This document shows positions 36,584-46,495 of a stretch of 64,000 bases of DNA, in pieces. How positions within the stretch are numbered: the stretch's first letter is position 1; each line of letters begins with the position of its first letter. The stretch covers positions 3,071,501-3,135,500 of the forward strand of contig NZ_AP022853.1 of the NCBI RefSeq assembly GCF_011764585.1, in the 5' to 3' direction. The DNA comes from Sulfurimicrobium lacus (GTDB lineage Bacteria > Pseudomonadota > Gammaproteobacteria > Burkholderiales > Sulfuricellaceae). The notes below the pieces were generated by a model. It ran no database searches, had not been told where the DNA came from, and saw only the letters and a program-made list of their open reading frames with translations. Made by a program: the position numbers and the translations under genes.

Positions 36584-37669
36584 TTACGTGCGCTCTGTTT
36601 CCAGCAGCTGGCGCACCAGATTGCCGATCTCCTTTTCCTCGTCCGCCGCCAGGTTCAGGACCGGCTTCGACCCCATGGCAGCGAGCATTACTTCGTTGTC
36701 CGAGTTGGATTGCTCGTCGAGGCGAAAACCGAGAAACGCCAGCGGGTCGCAAATCGCGGCCCGGATCGGGGGGGAATGCTCGCCGATGCCGCCGGTGAAC
36801 ACCAAGGCATCGATGCCGCCGGCCTTGGCAGCGAAGGCACCGATGGCGGCGCGCACCTGGCGGCAAAAATATTGCACGGCAAAGTGGGCATCAGCGCTTT
36901 TGCTTCCGATCAGGGCGGACATTTCGCAATCCTCTCCCGCCGAGAGCGCTATCAGGCCCATGCGGTGATAAACCAGGTCGGCCAGCTCGTCGGCGTTGTA
37001 ACGCTTTGCCAGTTCCAGCATCACACCCGGATCGAGGTCGCCGCTGCGGGTGCCCATGGGGATGCCGCCTGCCGGGGTGTACCCCATGCTGGTATCCACC
37101 GACTGGAGATTTTCCAGCAGGCACAGGCTGGCGCCCGAGCCGAGATGGGCGACCACGACGCGGCCGCGTGCGGCTTCGCCCAGAATTGCAGGCAGGCTGC
37201 GCGCCACGTGGGAATAGTTGATGCCGTGAAAGCCGTAACGACGCATGCCCAGATTCCGCGGGATGGGCAGGCGCTTCGACAGCTCCGGCATGGTGACGTG
37301 GAAGGCCGTATCGAAACAGGCCACCTGGGGCACGTCGAAGCGCTCGCGGCACAGGGCCACGCCAAGGATATTGCCCGGCATGTGCAACGGGGCCAGGTGA
37401 ACGATGCTCTCCAGGCGCGCGAGTTCGGCCGCATCGACGAAGCGCGCCGGATCGGTGATGTCCCCGCCGTGGACGAAACGATGTCCGACCGCATCCGGCG
37501 CATCGCCCCCCAGATCCTTCATCAGCTGGTCGAAGGCCTCCGCGTGGTCGTGCGGAAACCCCTGGCCGATGTGCTCGTAGCGGAAATTGCGCCGCGTGCC
37601 GTCCGCGCGGAACAGGCTCGCCTTGAGGGAAGACGAGCCGCTGTTGATGGTCAGGATGATGCGGGGCAT
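36584..37669 (-). CDS. ackA: acetate kinase
   Basis: Converts acetyl phosphate and ADP to acetate and ATP. The ATG at 37669 (MPRIILTINSGSSSLK) is chosen over a longer frame because NSGSSSLK is the conserved N-terminal motif. Further motifs: HRFVHGGD, FDTAFHVTMPELS, YGFHGINYSHV, HLGSGASLC and MGTRSGDLDPG. At 361 residues it is about 40 shorter than E. coli AckA but keeps the active-site stretches. It starts 7 bases after the phosphoketolase stop, forming a two-gene route from xylulose 5-phosphate to acetate plus ATP. Confidence 0.94.
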   Translation of the reverse strand: MPRIILTINSGSSSLKASLFRADGTRRNFRYEHIGQGFPHDHAEAFDQLMKDLGGDAPDAVGHRFVHGGDITDPARFVDAAELARLESIVHLAPLHMPGNILGVALCRERFDVPQVACFDTAFHVTMPELSKRLPIPRNLGMRRYGFHGINYSHVARSLPAILGEAARGRVVVAHLGSGASLCLLENLQSVDTSMGYTPAGGIPMGTRSGDLDPGVMLELAKRYNADELADLVYHRMGLIALSAGEDCEMSALIGSKSADAHFAVQYFCRQVRAAIGAFAAKAGGIDALVFTGGIGEHSPPIRAAICDPLAFLGFRLDEQSNSDNEVMLAAMGSKPVLNLAADEEKEIGNLVRQLLETERT

Positions 37670-37676
37670 GGCTGGG

Positions 37677-40046
37677 TCAGTACGGCCACGTCCAGCCGTC
37701 GGCCTCGGGCAGGTCCACGCCATTTTCATAGGCGTAGTTGCGGCACTCGAGCTGCTTGTCGCGCAGCCGCTCCTTGACGTGGGCGCCGGATACGCGCAAC
37801 TCGGGGATGCGGTCGATCACGTCGATGGCCAGGCTGAAGCGGTCGATTTCGTTCTGGATGGCGAGTTCCAGCGGCGTGTTGATGCTGCCCTTCTCCTTGT
37901 AGCCGCGCACGTGCATGTTCTTGTGATTGGTGCGGCGATAGGCGAGGCGATGGATCAGCCAGGGGTAGCCGTGGAAATTGAAGATCACCGGCTTGTCCAC
38001 CGTGAACAGGCTGTCGAAGTCCTTGTCCGACAGGCCGTGCGGGTGCTCGCTGGAGGGCGTCAGCTTGTAGAGATCGACCACGTTGACGAAACGGATTTTG
38101 AGCGCGGGGAAATTCTCGCGCAGCAACACCACTGCCGCCAGCGCCTCCTTGGTGGGAACATCGCCCGCGCTGGCCATCACCACGTCCGGTTCCTCGCCGT
38201 CGTCGTTGCTGGCCCAGTCCCAGATGCCGATGCCCTTGCTGCAGTGCTTGATCGCCGCGTCCATGTCGAGAAACTGCAAATGCTTCTGCTTGTCGCACAC
38301 GATCACGTTGATGTAGTCGGTGCTTTCCAGGCAATGCTGCGAGACCGACAACAGGGTGTTGACGTCGGGCGGCAAATAGATACGGGTGACATTCGGGCTC
38401 TTGTTGACCACCACGTCGAGGAAACCGGGGTCCTGGTGGGTGAAACCGTTGTGATCCTGGCGCCACACCGTCGAGGTAATCAGCAGGTTGAGCGAGGACA
38501 CCGGCGCGCGCCAGGGGACCGCCTTGGACATGGCGAGCCACTTGGCATGCTGGTTGAACATCGAATCGATGACGTGGACGAAGGCTTCATAAGTGGAGAA
38601 GAAGCCGTGACGCCCGGTCAGCAGGTAGCCTTCGAGCCAGCCTTCCAGCGTATGCTCGGAGAGCATCTCCATCACCCGTCCGTCCGGTGACAGTTCGCCG
38701 CCGTCGGCGTCTTCCGGCAGGTAATCGGCGAGCCAGGTCTTCTTGCTGGCTTCATAGATGTTGTCGAGTTTGTTGGATGAATTTTCGTCCGGGCCGAAGA
38801 CGCGGAAATTGCTCATGTTGTCGCGCATGATGTCGCGCAGCAGCTTGCCCAGCGGGCGGGTGTTCTCGGCCACCGTGGTGCCCGGCTTGGTGACGGCGAT
38901 GGCGTAATCGCGATAGTCCGGCATGCGCAGCGCCTTGCGCAACAAGCCGCCGTTGGCGTGAAGGTTGGCGCTCATGCGGCGCATGCCCTTGGGCGCCAGT
39001 GCCTTGAGTTCCGGCCGCAGCTTGCCGCTCTGGTCGAACAGTTCTTCCGGTTTGTAACTGCGCAGCCAGGCTTCCAGTTGGGCCAGGTGCGCCGGATCGT
39101 TGCGCACGTTGCCGATCGGCACCTGGTGCGCGCGCCAGAATCCTTCCACCTTGTGTCCGTCAACCGCCTTGGGGCCGGTCCAGCCCTTGGGGCTGCGCAG
39201 CACGATCATCGGCCAGCGCGGGCGGGTCGGCTTGCCGCTGGCGCGCGCTTCCGCCTGGATGCTGCGGATTTCCAGCAGGCACTGCTCCGTGACGGCGGCC
39301 ATGGCCTGGTGCATGGTTTCGGGATCGCTGCCCTCGACGAAATGCGGCGTCCAGCCGTAGCCCTTGAACAGGTTTTCCAGCTCCTCGTGGGAGATGCGCG
39401 CGAGGATGGTAGGGTTGTTGATCTTGTAGCCGTTGAGATGCAGGATCGGCAGCACCGCGCCGTCGCGGATCGGGTTGAGGAACTTGTTGGAATGCCAGCT
39501 CGTTGCCAGCGGCGCCGTTTCCGACTCGCCGTCGCCCACCACCACCGTCACCAGCAGGTCCGGGTTGTCGTAAGCCGCACCGAAGGCGTGCGAAATGCTG
39601 TAACCCAGCTCACCCCCCTCGTGGATCGAGCCCGGCGTCTCCGGCGTGCAGTGGCTGCCGATGCCGCCGGGGAAGGAAAACTCCTTGAAAAACTGGCGCA
39701 TGCCCTCCTCGTCCTCGCCCTTGTTGGGGTAGATTTCGCTGTAGGTGCCCTCCAGGTAGACCGGCCCCAGCACGCCGGGCGCGCCGTGACCTGGCCCAGC
39801 CAGGAAAATGGCGTCCTGGTCGTACTTGTTGATCAGGCGGTTGAGGTGAATGTAGGCGAAAGCCAGGCCGGGGCTCGACCCCCAGTGCCCCAACAGGCGG
39901 CTCTTGACGTGCTCGGGCTTGAGCGGTTCCTTGAGCAGGGGATTGTCGCGCAGGTAGATCATGCCCGCGGCGAGGTAGTTGCAAGCGCGCCAGTAGGCGT
40001 CGATCTGGAGCAGTTCTTCCGGGTTCAGGGTAAGCGGAGCATTCAC
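37677..40046 (-). CDS. xfp: xylulose-5-phosphate/fructose-6-phosphate phosphoketolase
   Basis: 789 residues, the standard length. It splits xylulose 5-phosphate or fructose 6-phosphate with phosphate to acetyl phosphate and an aldose phosphate, using thiamine diphosphate. Seen: [40 protein letters not shown] (ThDP site), [20 protein letters not shown] and the C-terminal [17 protein letters not shown]. The GTG at 40046 (VNAPLTL) is preferred because AAGGAG lies just upstream. It is followed directly by ackA, so its product is probably used for ATP formation. Confidence 0.97.
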   Translation of the reverse strand: MNAPLTLNPEELLQIDAYWRACNYLAAGMIYLRDNPLLKEPLKPEHVKSRLLGHWGSSPGLAFAYIHLNRLINKYDQDAIFLAGPGHGAPGVLGPVYLEGTYSEIYPNKGEDEEGMRQFFKEFSFPGGIGSHCTPETPGSIHEGGELGYSISHAFGAAYDNPDLLVTVVVGDGESETAPLATSWHSNKFLNPIRDGAVLPILHLNGYKINNPTILARISHEELENLFKGYGWTPHFVEGSDPETMHQAMAAVTEQCLLEIRSIQAEARASGKPTRPRWPMIVLRSPKGWTGPKAVDGHKVEGFWRAHQVPIGNVRNDPAHLAQLEAWLRSYKPEELFDQSGKLRPELKALAPKGMRRMSANLHANGGLLRKALRMPDYRDYAIAVTKPGTTVAENTRPLGKLLRDIMRDNMSNFRVFGPDENSSNKLDNIYEASKKTWLADYLPEDADGGELSPDGRVMEMLSEHTLEGWLEGYLLTGRHGFFSTYEAFVHVIDSMFNQHAKWLAMSKAVPWRAPVSSLNLLITSTVWRQDHNGFTHQDPGFLDVVVNKSPNVTRIYLPPDVNTLLSVSQHCLESTDYINVIVCDKQKHLQFLDMDAAIKHCSKGIGIWDWASNDDGEEPDVVMASAGDVPTKEALAAVVLLRENFPALKIRFVNVVDLYKLTPSSEHPHGLSDKDFDSLFTVDKPVIFNFHGYPWLIHRLAYRRTNHKNMHVRGYKEKGSINTPLELAIQNEIDRFSLAIDVIDRIPELRVSGAHVKERLRDKQLECRNYAYENGVDLPEADGWTWPY

Positions 40047-40262
40047 TTGTCGTTCTCCTTGCTGGAAATGGCAGGAATTGTCCGGCGGCTCGGCGACAAC
40101 TTCATGACAAGGCCGCCACAAGTTTCAAACCACGCAAGTCCTATGAGCACCCGTGCGTTTCAGAAGTTCAGTGTCGCACAAAGCGAGAGCACCGACGGGG
40201 AAGAAGACAAAGAACAAGATTCGCCACCGCTTCTGTTTAAATCCGGCAGCCCCCTGGCCCGG

Positions 40263-41165
40263 TCACTTCGCTCCCGCTGTCCGCCGCGCGCGATCCACCA
40301 GCAGGCATAGCTGCTCCGCACCGTCCAGAATGCGCGGGCTGTGGCGCTGCAGGATGTCCGGCGGCACGAAATACAGGCGCCCGGCCTGCACCGCCTTCAT
40401 GCGCGGCCAGCGCCGCCATTCGTCGAGCCACTCCGGGCGCGCCTCGTCCATGCCGCTCGCTATGATCACTTCGGGATCGGCCACCAGCACCGCTTCCTCG
40501 CTGACGGTCGGGGTCAGCAACGGCAGGTCGGCAAACACGTTTTGCGCGCCGCATAGTTTCATCACGTCGCCGATCAGGTGCGCGCCGTTGACGGTCATGA
40601 GCGGGCGATTCCACACCTCGTAAAAGGTGCGCACCGGGGAACGCCGCGCGTATTGCGCCTGCAGCCGAGCATAACGGCTGCGGAAATCCCGCAGCGCGCG
40701 CGCCGCCTGCTCGCCGCCGCCGGCCAGCGCAGCGATGCGCTCCATGCTCGAAGCGACGTCCGTGATGCGGCGCGGCTCGCTGAGGTAAACGGGAAAGCCG
40801 AGTTGCTTCAACTGCGCGATCTGCCCCGCGTTGTTGCCGCTCTGCCATGCGACGATCAGGTCGGGGCGCAAGCCGATCACCGTTTCCAGGTCGACTTGCT
40901 GGTAGCCGCCGATGCGCGGCAGTTTTTTCGCCTCGGGCGGATAATCGCTGTACTGCACCGCGCCCACCACCCTGCCGCCCGCCCCCACCGCGAAGAGGAT
41001 CTCGGTGAGGTGCGGCGCCAGGCTGACGATGCGCTGGGCCGGGCGCGGCAGCGTCACGACCTGGCCGCCGTCGTCAGTCACGCTGACGGCGGCCGCGAGC
41101 GTGTGCCAGAGCAGCAGGAACAGGGCCACGCCGATGCGGACCGGTAGATTATGCAAAAATCGCAA
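40263..41165 (-). CDS. btuF: cobalamin-binding periplasmic protein BtuF-like
   Basis: 300 residues with a signal peptide ([14 protein letters not shown]). The class III substrate-binding fold is indicated by [43 protein letters not shown] and [13 protein letters not shown]. The last-gene position in the cobalamin locus supports vitamin B12 or cobinamide binding. No BtuC or BtuD gene is in the window, so its inner-membrane partner must be elsewhere. It overlaps the end of cobQ by 17 bases. Confidence 0.9.
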   Translation of the reverse strand: MRFLHNLPVRIGVALFLLLWHTLAAAVSVTDDGGQVVTLPRPAQRIVSLAPHLTEILFAVGAGGRVVGAVQYSDYPPEAKKLPRIGGYQQVDLETVIGLRPDLIVAWQSGNNAGQIAQLKQLGFPVYLSEPRRITDVASSMERIAALAGGGEQAARALRDFRSRYARLQAQYARRSPVRTFYEVWNRPLMTVNGAHLIGDVMKLCGAQNVFADLPLLTPTVSEEAVLVADPEVIIASGMDEARPEWLDEWRRWPRMKAVQAGRLYFVPPDILQRHSPRILDGAEQLCLLVDRARRTAGAK

Positions 41166-42600
41166 CGATTTTCTCCCAGTCCAGGTACTTTTCCACCGCG
41201 TCCGCCATGCGCCCTATGCCCTGCTCGCGCAGATCGACATAATCCAGCTCGGCGGGCGCCGCCAGCCCGGCCCAGCGCAGCAGGGCGGCGCCCGCGGGGC
41301 TGGAGTCGAACAGGCCGTGGAGGTAGGTGCCGAGCACCTGCCCGTCCGCCGCCATCGCCCCGTCGTCGCGTCCCGTCAAACGCACAGCGGGGCGCAACAG
41401 GCCCGGCCCGCTGCTGATGCCGGCGTGGATCTCGTAACCCTCGACGGCGGCGTTTTCCAGGGTCAGATGGCCGCCGACGCGATGCAACTGCTTTTCCGCC
41501 CGCAGTTCGGTGTCGATTTCCAGCAGGCCCAGGCCGGTGCTGCTGCCGGCCGGCCCCTCGATGCCCAGCGGATCGTGGATCGCCTGCCCCAGCATCTGGA
41601 AGCCGCCGCAGATGCCGATGACCTTGCCGCCATAGCGCAGGTGGCGCAGCAGCGCGGCTTCCCAGCCGCTGGCGCGCAGCCAGTCGAGGTCGGCGCGCAC
41701 GTTCTTGCTGCCGGGCAGGATGATCAGGTCGGCGCCTGGAATGGCTTCGCCCATGCCGACGAACTGCAGGTCCACGTCGGGATGCAGGCGCAGGGGGTCG
41801 AAGTCGGTGTGGTTGCTGATGCGCGGCAGGCGCGGCACGATGACGCGGAACTTGTCTGCCGACGAGCCTGCCGCGGGCTGGGGCAGTGCATCTTCGGCTT
41901 CCAGGTGCAGGTCGTGCAGGTAGGGCAGCACGCCCAGCACCGGCTTGCCGCTGCGCGCCTCCAGCCAGTCCAGGCCGGGTTTCAGCAGCGCGATGTCGCC
42001 GCGGAAACGGTTGATGACGAAGCCCCTGACCCGCGCCTGCTCGGACTCGGACAGCAGTTCCAGCGTACCGACCAGGTGGGCGAACACGCCGCCGCGGTCG
42101 ATGTCGGCGATGATCACCACCGGGCAGTCGGCAGCCTCGGCGAAACCCATGTTGGCGATGTCGCGGTCGCGCAGGTTGATCTCCGCCGGGCTGCCCGCCC
42201 CTTCCACCACCACGAAATCGTAAGCCTGCTTGAGCCGCCCGAAGGACTCCAGCACCTTTCCCAGCAGGCGCGGCTTGTGGCCGTGATAATCGCAGGCATC
42301 CAGGTTGCCGACGGCGTGCCCCTGGACGATCACCTGCGCGCCGATATCGCTGTTTGGCTTGAGCAGCACCGGGTTCATGTCGCTGTGCGGCAGCAGGCCG
42401 CAAGCCTGCGCCTGCACCGCCTGGGCGCGGCCGATCTCGCCGCCGTCCACGGTCACTGCGCTGTTGAGCGCCATGTTCTGCGGCTTGAACGGCGCGACCT
42501 TCAAGCCGCGCCGCGCGAGGACGCGGCAGATGCCCGTCACCAGCGCGCTTTTGCCGGCATCCGAGGTGCAGCCCTGCACCATCAAAACTTTCGCGTTCAT
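41149..42600 (-). CDS. cobQ: cobyric acid synthase
   Basis: 483 residues. It amidates adenosylcobyrinic a,c-diamide at four side chains to form adenosylcobyrate. Visible: the ATP-grasp-like P-loop [45 protein letters not shown] and the class I glutaminase site [11 protein letters not shown] with its Cys nucleophile near residue 330. Its start and the end of cobS share bases (ATGA type), indicating coupling. Function is clear; the amide donor is glutamine. Confidence 0.96.
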   Translation of the reverse strand: MNAKVLMVQGCTSDAGKSALVTGICRVLARRGLKVAPFKPQNMALNSAVTVDGGEIGRAQAVQAQACGLLPHSDMNPVLLKPNSDIGAQVIVQGHAVGNLDACDYHGHKPRLLGKVLESFGRLKQAYDFVVVEGAGSPAEINLRDRDIANMGFAEAADCPVVIIADIDRGGVFAHLVGTLELLSESEQARVRGFVINRFRGDIALLKPGLDWLEARSGKPVLGVLPYLHDLHLEAEDALPQPAAGSSADKFRVIVPRLPRISNHTDFDPLRLHPDVDLQFVGMGEAIPGADLIILPGSKNVRADLDWLRASGWEAALLRHLRYGGKVIGICGGFQMLGQAIHDPLGIEGPAGSSTGLGLLEIDTELRAEKQLHRVGGHLTLENAAVEGYEIHAGISSGPGLLRPAVRLTGRDDGAMAADGQVLGTYLHGLFDSSPAGAALLRWAGLAAPAELDYVDLREQGIGRMADAVEKYLDWEKIVAIFA

Positions 42601-43331
42601 AATTGGATTTCAAGCGCCAGGGCCAGCAAGGCGGCCGCTTCGCTCAACTCGACCGCAGCCCCCAGCATGTCGCCGGTCATACCGTCGAGGCGGGCAAGGA
42701 ACGCCCGGCGCAGCAGAAAACCGACAACCAGCACGGCGAGCAAGGCTTTCCAGCCATCCGCCGCAAAGCAAACGCCGAGCGCCGTCGCCAGCAGCAGGAT
42801 CAGGGCGGCCTTGCGCGGCAAGTGCCCGGCGATGGCCGCGCCCATGCCGCCGGCCCGCACGTAGGGCGTGCTCAGCAGCATGCCGAGCAAACTCGCCCGT
42901 CCCAGCAGCGGGGCCAACAGCAGGGCCGGCCAGAAACCGCTTTTTAGCAGCACGGCCAGTGCGGCGAATTTAAGCAGCAGCACCAGCACGATGGCGGACA
43001 CCGCCGCCGGGCCGCTGCGCGGGTCTTTCATGATGTCGAGCGTGCGCTGGCGGTCGCCGTGTCCGCCCACCCAGGCGTCGGCGGTGTCCGCCAGGCCGTC
43101 GAGATGCAGCCCGCCGGTCAGCAGCACCCAGACAGTCAGCAGCAATGCCGCCTGCAGCGGCGCAGCGCTGGCGCCGATGGCGAATTGCAGCGCAGCGAGC
43201 AAGGTGCCGATGAGCAGGCCCACCAGCGGGTAGAACAGCGCCGAGCGGCCCCAGTCGCGCGGCGCAAGGTCGGCCAGCGCCGGTGTCGGCAGGCGGGTGA
43301 GGAACTGGATCGCCAGCAGCAGGGCTTTCAT
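42597..43331 (-). CDS. cobS: cobalamin synthase (adenosylcobinamide-GDP ribazoletransferase)
   Basis: 244 residues, a polytopic inner-membrane enzyme that joins adenosylcobinamide-GDP to alpha-ribazole (or its phosphate). The ATG at 43331 ([15 protein letters not shown]) is the family start. Motifs: [22 protein letters not shown] (seen here as [15 protein letters not shown]) and [19 protein letters not shown], with several hydrophobic helices. It overlaps cobC by 4 bases. All neighbours belong to nucleotide-loop assembly. Confidence 0.96.
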   Translation of the reverse strand: MKALLLAIQFLTRLPTPALADLAPRDWGRSALFYPLVGLLIGTLLAALQFAIGASAAPLQAALLLTVWVLLTGGLHLDGLADTADAWVGGHGDRQRTLDIMKDPRSGPAAVSAIVLVLLLKFAALAVLLKSGFWPALLLAPLLGRASLLGMLLSTPYVRAGGMGAAIAGHLPRKAALILLLATALGVCFAADGWKALLAVLVVGFLLRRAFLARLDGMTGDMLGAAVELSEAAALLALALEIQL

Positions 43332-43933
43332 CGCAGCGCCCCGCCGAGGTGCACCAGTTCCGCCAAGGCGGTATTGCCGCTGCCGCGCACCCGGACACGA
43401 CAAGCCGCGGCGAACGGGACACTGAGGCGGAACAGGTGGCTGCGCGGCATCTGCAGCAGTTGGGCGAGGATGAGGCGAATCACGCCGCCGTGGCATACCA
43501 GCAATATTCTTTTGCCGGCGTGGCGCTGCAGCAGGTCGTTCCAGCACGCCGCCACCCGCGCCTCGAAATCGGCCAGCGGCTCGCCGCCGGGCGGGGTGTG
43601 CTGCGCCGGGTCGCGCCAGAAGCGCTCCAGGGCGTCCGGGTCGCGGGCCGCGACCTGCTCCGCCGTGAGTCCTTCCCAGACGCCGAAGCCGATTTCCTTG
43701 AGGCGCGCCTCCATTTCCACGGGTAGGCTGTAACGTGCGGCCAGCTCGGCGGCAAAGTCGGCGCAGCGCCGCAAGGGCGAAGTCGCGATCACCTCCCAGC
43801 CTCCGGCGCTTGCCGCCGCGGCACGCATCTGCGCCCAGCCAGCCGAGCTGAGCAGGTTGTCGCTATGGCCGCGAAACCTCACCCCGCCTTCGGGCTCGCC
43901 GTGGCGCAGCAGGTCGATCAGGGTTTCAGCCAT
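43328..43933 (-). CDS. cobC: alpha-ribazole phosphatase
   Basis: 201 residues of the histidine phosphatase family: DLLRHGEPEGG near residue 8 carries the catalytic RHG, TSPLRRCADFA the second Arg, and ILLVCHGGVIRLIL the second His. It removes the 5'-phosphate of alpha-ribazole phosphate or of adenosylcobalamin phosphate. A general phosphoglycerate mutase role is possible by fold, but its place between cobS and cobT makes CobC the better call. Confidence 0.88.
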   Translation of the reverse strand: MAETLIDLLRHGEPEGGVRFRGHSDNLLSSAGWAQMRAAAASAGGWEVIATSPLRRCADFAAELAARYSLPVEMEARLKEIGFGVWEGLTAEQVAARDPDALERFWRDPAQHTPPGGEPLADFEARVAACWNDLLQRHAGKRILLVCHGGVIRLILAQLLQMPRSHLFRLSVPFAAACRVRVRGSGNTALAELVHLGGALR

Positions 43934-43952
43934 GGCTAGATATGAGACTCGC

Positions 43953-44010
43953 GTAGCGAGCCTGCGTCCCCCTCTCCCGCAAGCGGGGGAGGGCAGGGGT
44001 GGGGGAAAAC
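43953..44010 (+). repeat. REP-like palindromic repeat, copy 2
   Basis: Same plan as copy 1 (GTAGCG...GTCCCCCTCTCCC...GGGGGAGGG...GGGGGAAAAC) and same orientation. It occupies the gap between cobT and cobC and forms an imperfect stem around GCAAGC. Confidence 0.72.
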
Positions 44011-44045
44011 TGCACGACGAGTGTCATCTTAGGAGCAGTCCGTCG

Positions 44046-45101
44046 TCATGCCCGTTTTGCTGACACCCCGGCCTCGGCGAAAGTCGCCATCTGGCCGTGC
44101 AGCGCAGCGGCCAGACGCAGGATGGGCAGCGCCACCGCCGCGCCGCTGCCTTCGCCCAGGCGCATGTCGAGGTTCACCAGGGGACGGGCGTCGAGGGCCT
44201 GCATGAGGTGGACATAGCCCGGCTCGGCCGAGGCGTGGCCGAAGAACAGCCAGTCCGCCACGTCGGGGCGGATGCGCAGGGCCAGCAGGGCGGCGCTGCT
44301 GGCGATGAAACCGTCCACCAGCACCGGCAGGCCGGCCTGGGCGCTGGCGATATAGGCGCCGCACAGGGCGGCGATCTCGAAGCCGCCGACGTGGCGCAGG
44401 ATTTCCAGCGGCGAGGTCAGCGCGGGCCGGTGCAGGGCCAATGCGTCGTCGATGATTTGCGCCTTGCGGCTGACGCCGGTGGCGTCCAGCCCGGTGCCGG
44501 GACCGGCGATGTCATGCGCCGACCTTTCCAGCAGAGCGCAGGCCACGGCGGTGGCGGCGCTGGTGTTGGCGATGCCCATTTCGCCGCCGATGAACAGCTG
44601 GGCGTCATCCTTCAGTGCCTGTATCACGGCATCCCGTCCGACCTGCAGGGCGGCCGCAAGCTGGTTCTCGCTCATCGCGGGTTGGCGGCGGAAATTGGCC
44701 GTGCCCTCCCCCGCCTTGTTGACGATCACGCCCAGCATCGCGGCGGAATCCGCCTTGCTGCCCACGTCCACCACTTCCAGCGAGGCGCCGAGGTTGCGCG
44801 CAAGCACGCTGATGGCCGCACCGCCATGGGCGAAATTGGCGATCATCTGGCCGGTGACGGCCTGGGGAAAGGCCGACACGCCTTCGTCGGCGATGCCGTG
44901 GTCGGCGGCGAACACCGTGATGCGCACCCGCTCCAGGCTGGGTTGCTGCGTGCCCTGCATGGCCGCCAGACGCACGGCGATTTCTTCCAGGCAGCCGAGC
45001 GAGCCCGGCGGCTTGGTGAGCTGGCCCTGGCGGGCTAGCGCGGCGGCCAGCATGGCTTGGTCGATCGGTTGGGCCGGGGTTTCCAGCCATTGCATGCTCA
45101 T
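44046..45101 (-). CDS. cobT: nicotinate-nucleotide-dimethylbenzimidazole phosphoribosyltransferase
   Basis: 351 residues. It makes alpha-ribazole 5'-phosphate from nicotinate mononucleotide and 5,6-dimethylbenzimidazole. Seen: [53 protein letters not shown] and [15 protein letters not shown], with the catalytic Glu expected in the [10 protein letters not shown] stretch. The apparent Shine-Dalgarno, AGAGG 8 bases before the ATG, lies in the terminal repeat of the foldback element upstream. Confidence 0.96.
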   Translation of the reverse strand: MSMQWLETPAQPIDQAMLAAALARQGQLTKPPGSLGCLEEIAVRLAAMQGTQQPSLERVRITVFAADHGIADEGVSAFPQAVTGQMIANFAHGGAAISVLARNLGASLEVVDVGSKADSAAMLGVIVNKAGEGTANFRRQPAMSENQLAAALQVGRDAVIQALKDDAQLFIGGEMGIANTSAATAVACALLERSAHDIAGPGTGLDATGVSRKAQIIDDALALHRPALTSPLEILRHVGGFEIAALCGAYIASAQAGLPVLVDGFIASSAALLALRIRPDVADWLFFGHASAEPGYVHLMQALDARPLVNLDMRLGEGSGAAVALPILRLAAALHGQMATFAEAGVSAKRA

Positions 45102-45103
45102 AA

Positions 45104-45373
45104 GGAACCTCTGATTAAGTTAAACGCGGATCGCGTTACATCGAAAACAGGCTTGAGCAAGGCGCGCGACGCAGGTCGTAGCTGTGCCTACGACGCCAAG
45201 GAGCGCAACGCAACTCAAGCCTGTTTTCGATGTAACCCAGAGGGACGGGGTATTGCGGGCGCCATGCGGCGTCAAGAGTCGCTAGTGCAGAATGACTGCA
45301 CGGCGCGACTCTTTCCTTACCTGGCATCCCGCAATACCCCGTCGCGACCGCGTTTGACTTAATCAGAGGTTCC
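45104..45373. mobile_element. foldback MITE-like element between cobT and cobU (270 bp)
   Basis: Terminal inverted repeats of about 26 bp with one mismatch (left end begins GGAACCTCTGATTAAGTT, right end begins GGAACCTCTGATTAAGTC on the other strand). Inside are two further hairpins: a perfect 22-bp stem (45136-45157 with 45214-45235) and a 16-bp stem (45244-45259 with 45328-45343), so the single strand could fold into a three-arm structure. No transposase frame and no obvious target duplication are present. It fills nearly the whole gap between two genes of the cobalamin locus. Confidence 0.85.
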
Positions 45374-45374
45374 A

Positions 45375-45896
45375 TTAGGGGTTTCCTTTCAATACCAGCG
45401 GCAATCCGGCCGCCACGAATACCACTCGGTCGCAGATCTGCGCCAGATGCTGATGCAGGCGTCCCGCCTCGTCGCAGAAACGGCGCGACAGCTCGCCCAG
45501 CGGCACGATGCCCATGCCGACTTCGTTGCTCACCAGCAGGATGCGCCCCGGCAGATCGGGCAGGGTGTGCAGCAAGGCGTCGCACTCGTCGCGCAACCGG
45601 GATTCGTCTTCCGCGGCGAGCAGGTTGTTGAGCCACAGGGTGAGGCAATCGACGATCAGGCAGCGATCCGGGGCGGCATGCGCTTTCATGGCCGACGCCA
45701 GCCGCAGGGGCTCTTCCACCACGCGCCACTCGGCGGGGCGCCGCGCCCGATGATGGGCGATGCGCTCGCTCATTTCGCCGTCCCCGGCGGTGGCGGTGGC
45801 AATGTAGGTCACGGCCAGCCAGGATTCCCGCGCCAACCTTTCGGCCAGCGCGCTCTTGCCGGAACGGGCGCCGCCGAGGATCAATTCACCGCTCAT
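45375..45896 (-). CDS. cobU: adenosylcobinamide kinase/adenosylcobinamide-phosphate guanylyltransferase
   Basis: 173 residues. The ATG at 45896 (MSGELILGGARSGKS) is the family start, with the P-loop GGARSGKS at once. Also seen: VTYIATATAGDGEMSERIAHHRARR, including the guanylated His region, DCLTLWLNNLL and VSNEVGMGIVPLGELSRRF. It phosphorylates and then activates adenosylcobinamide with GTP. It overlaps cobO by 4 bases. The foldback element separates it from cobT. Confidence 0.96.
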   Translation of the reverse strand: MSGELILGGARSGKSALAERLARESWLAVTYIATATAGDGEMSERIAHHRARRPAEWRVVEEPLRLASAMKAHAAPDRCLIVDCLTLWLNNLLAAEDESRLRDECDALLHTLPDLPGRILLVSNEVGMGIVPLGELSRRFCDEAGRLHQHLAQICDRVVFVAAGLPLVLKGNP

Positions 45897-46495
45897 AAAT
45901 CCACGCCTTTCTGCGCCTTGACCCCGGCGCGATAGGCGTGTTTTTCGTCGGCGATTTGAGACACCGTGTCGGCCAGCTCGACCAGCGCAGGAGAGGCGCC
46001 GCGCCCGGTGACGACCACGTGCTGCATCGGAGGCCGTGCAGCGATGGCGTCCAGCACGGCGTCCTGGTCGAGGTAGCCGTAGCTCAGCAGGTAGGTGAGT
46101 TCGTCCAGCACCACCAGGTCGAACGAGGCGTCGGCCAGCATGCGCTGCGCGACCTCCCAGCCGCGCCGGGCGGTGGCGATGTCGCCCGCGCGATCCTGGG
46201 TATCCCAGGTGAAGCCGTCGCCGAGCACGTGCCATTCCACGCCCGGCTGGCGGCTGAAGAAGGCTTCTTCGCCCGTATCGGTGCGGCTTTTGATGAACTG
46301 GGCCACGCCCACTTTCATGCCGTGCCCCAGGGCGCGCGCCACCATGCCGAAGGCGGAGGAGCTCTTGCCCTTGCCGTTGCCGGTGAGCACGATCAGCAGG
46401 CCGCGCTCGTCGCCGGCGCGCGCGATGTTCGCGTCGATCAGCGCTTTCTTGCGCGCCATGCGGGCCTTGTGGCGGCTGTCGAGATCGTCGCTCAT
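45893..46495 (-). CDS. cobO: cob(I)yrinic acid a,c-diamide adenosyltransferase
   Basis: 200 residues of the CobA/BtuR type: LTGNGKGKSSSAFGMVARAL is the P-loop, followed by GVAQFIKS, DLVVLDELTYLLSYGYLD and VVTGRGASPALVELADTVS. It transfers the adenosyl group from ATP to corrinoid cobalt(I), serving both synthesis and salvage. It overlaps both neighbours by 4 bases, so it lies in the middle of a tightly coupled unit. Confidence 0.95.
   Translation of the reverse strand: MSDDLDSRHKARMARKKALIDANIARAGDERGLLIVLTGNGKGKSSSAFGMVARALGHGMKVGVAQFIKSRTDTGEEAFFSRQPGVEWHVLGDGFTWDTQDRAGDIATARRGWEVAQRMLADASFDLVVLDELTYLLSYGYLDQDAVLDAIAARPPMQHVVVTGRGASPALVELADTVSQIADEKHAYRAGVKAQKGVDL

Noticed and set aside
36584-37669. 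Short acetate kinase considered as a broken gene
   Set aside because: All catalytic stretches are present in one frame and the start motif is intact, so it is short but probably functional.
41005-42864. A 619-codon forward frame opposite btuF, cobQ and cobS
   Set aside because: It spans three real genes on the other strand and shows no domain; it exists because of high GC at third positions.
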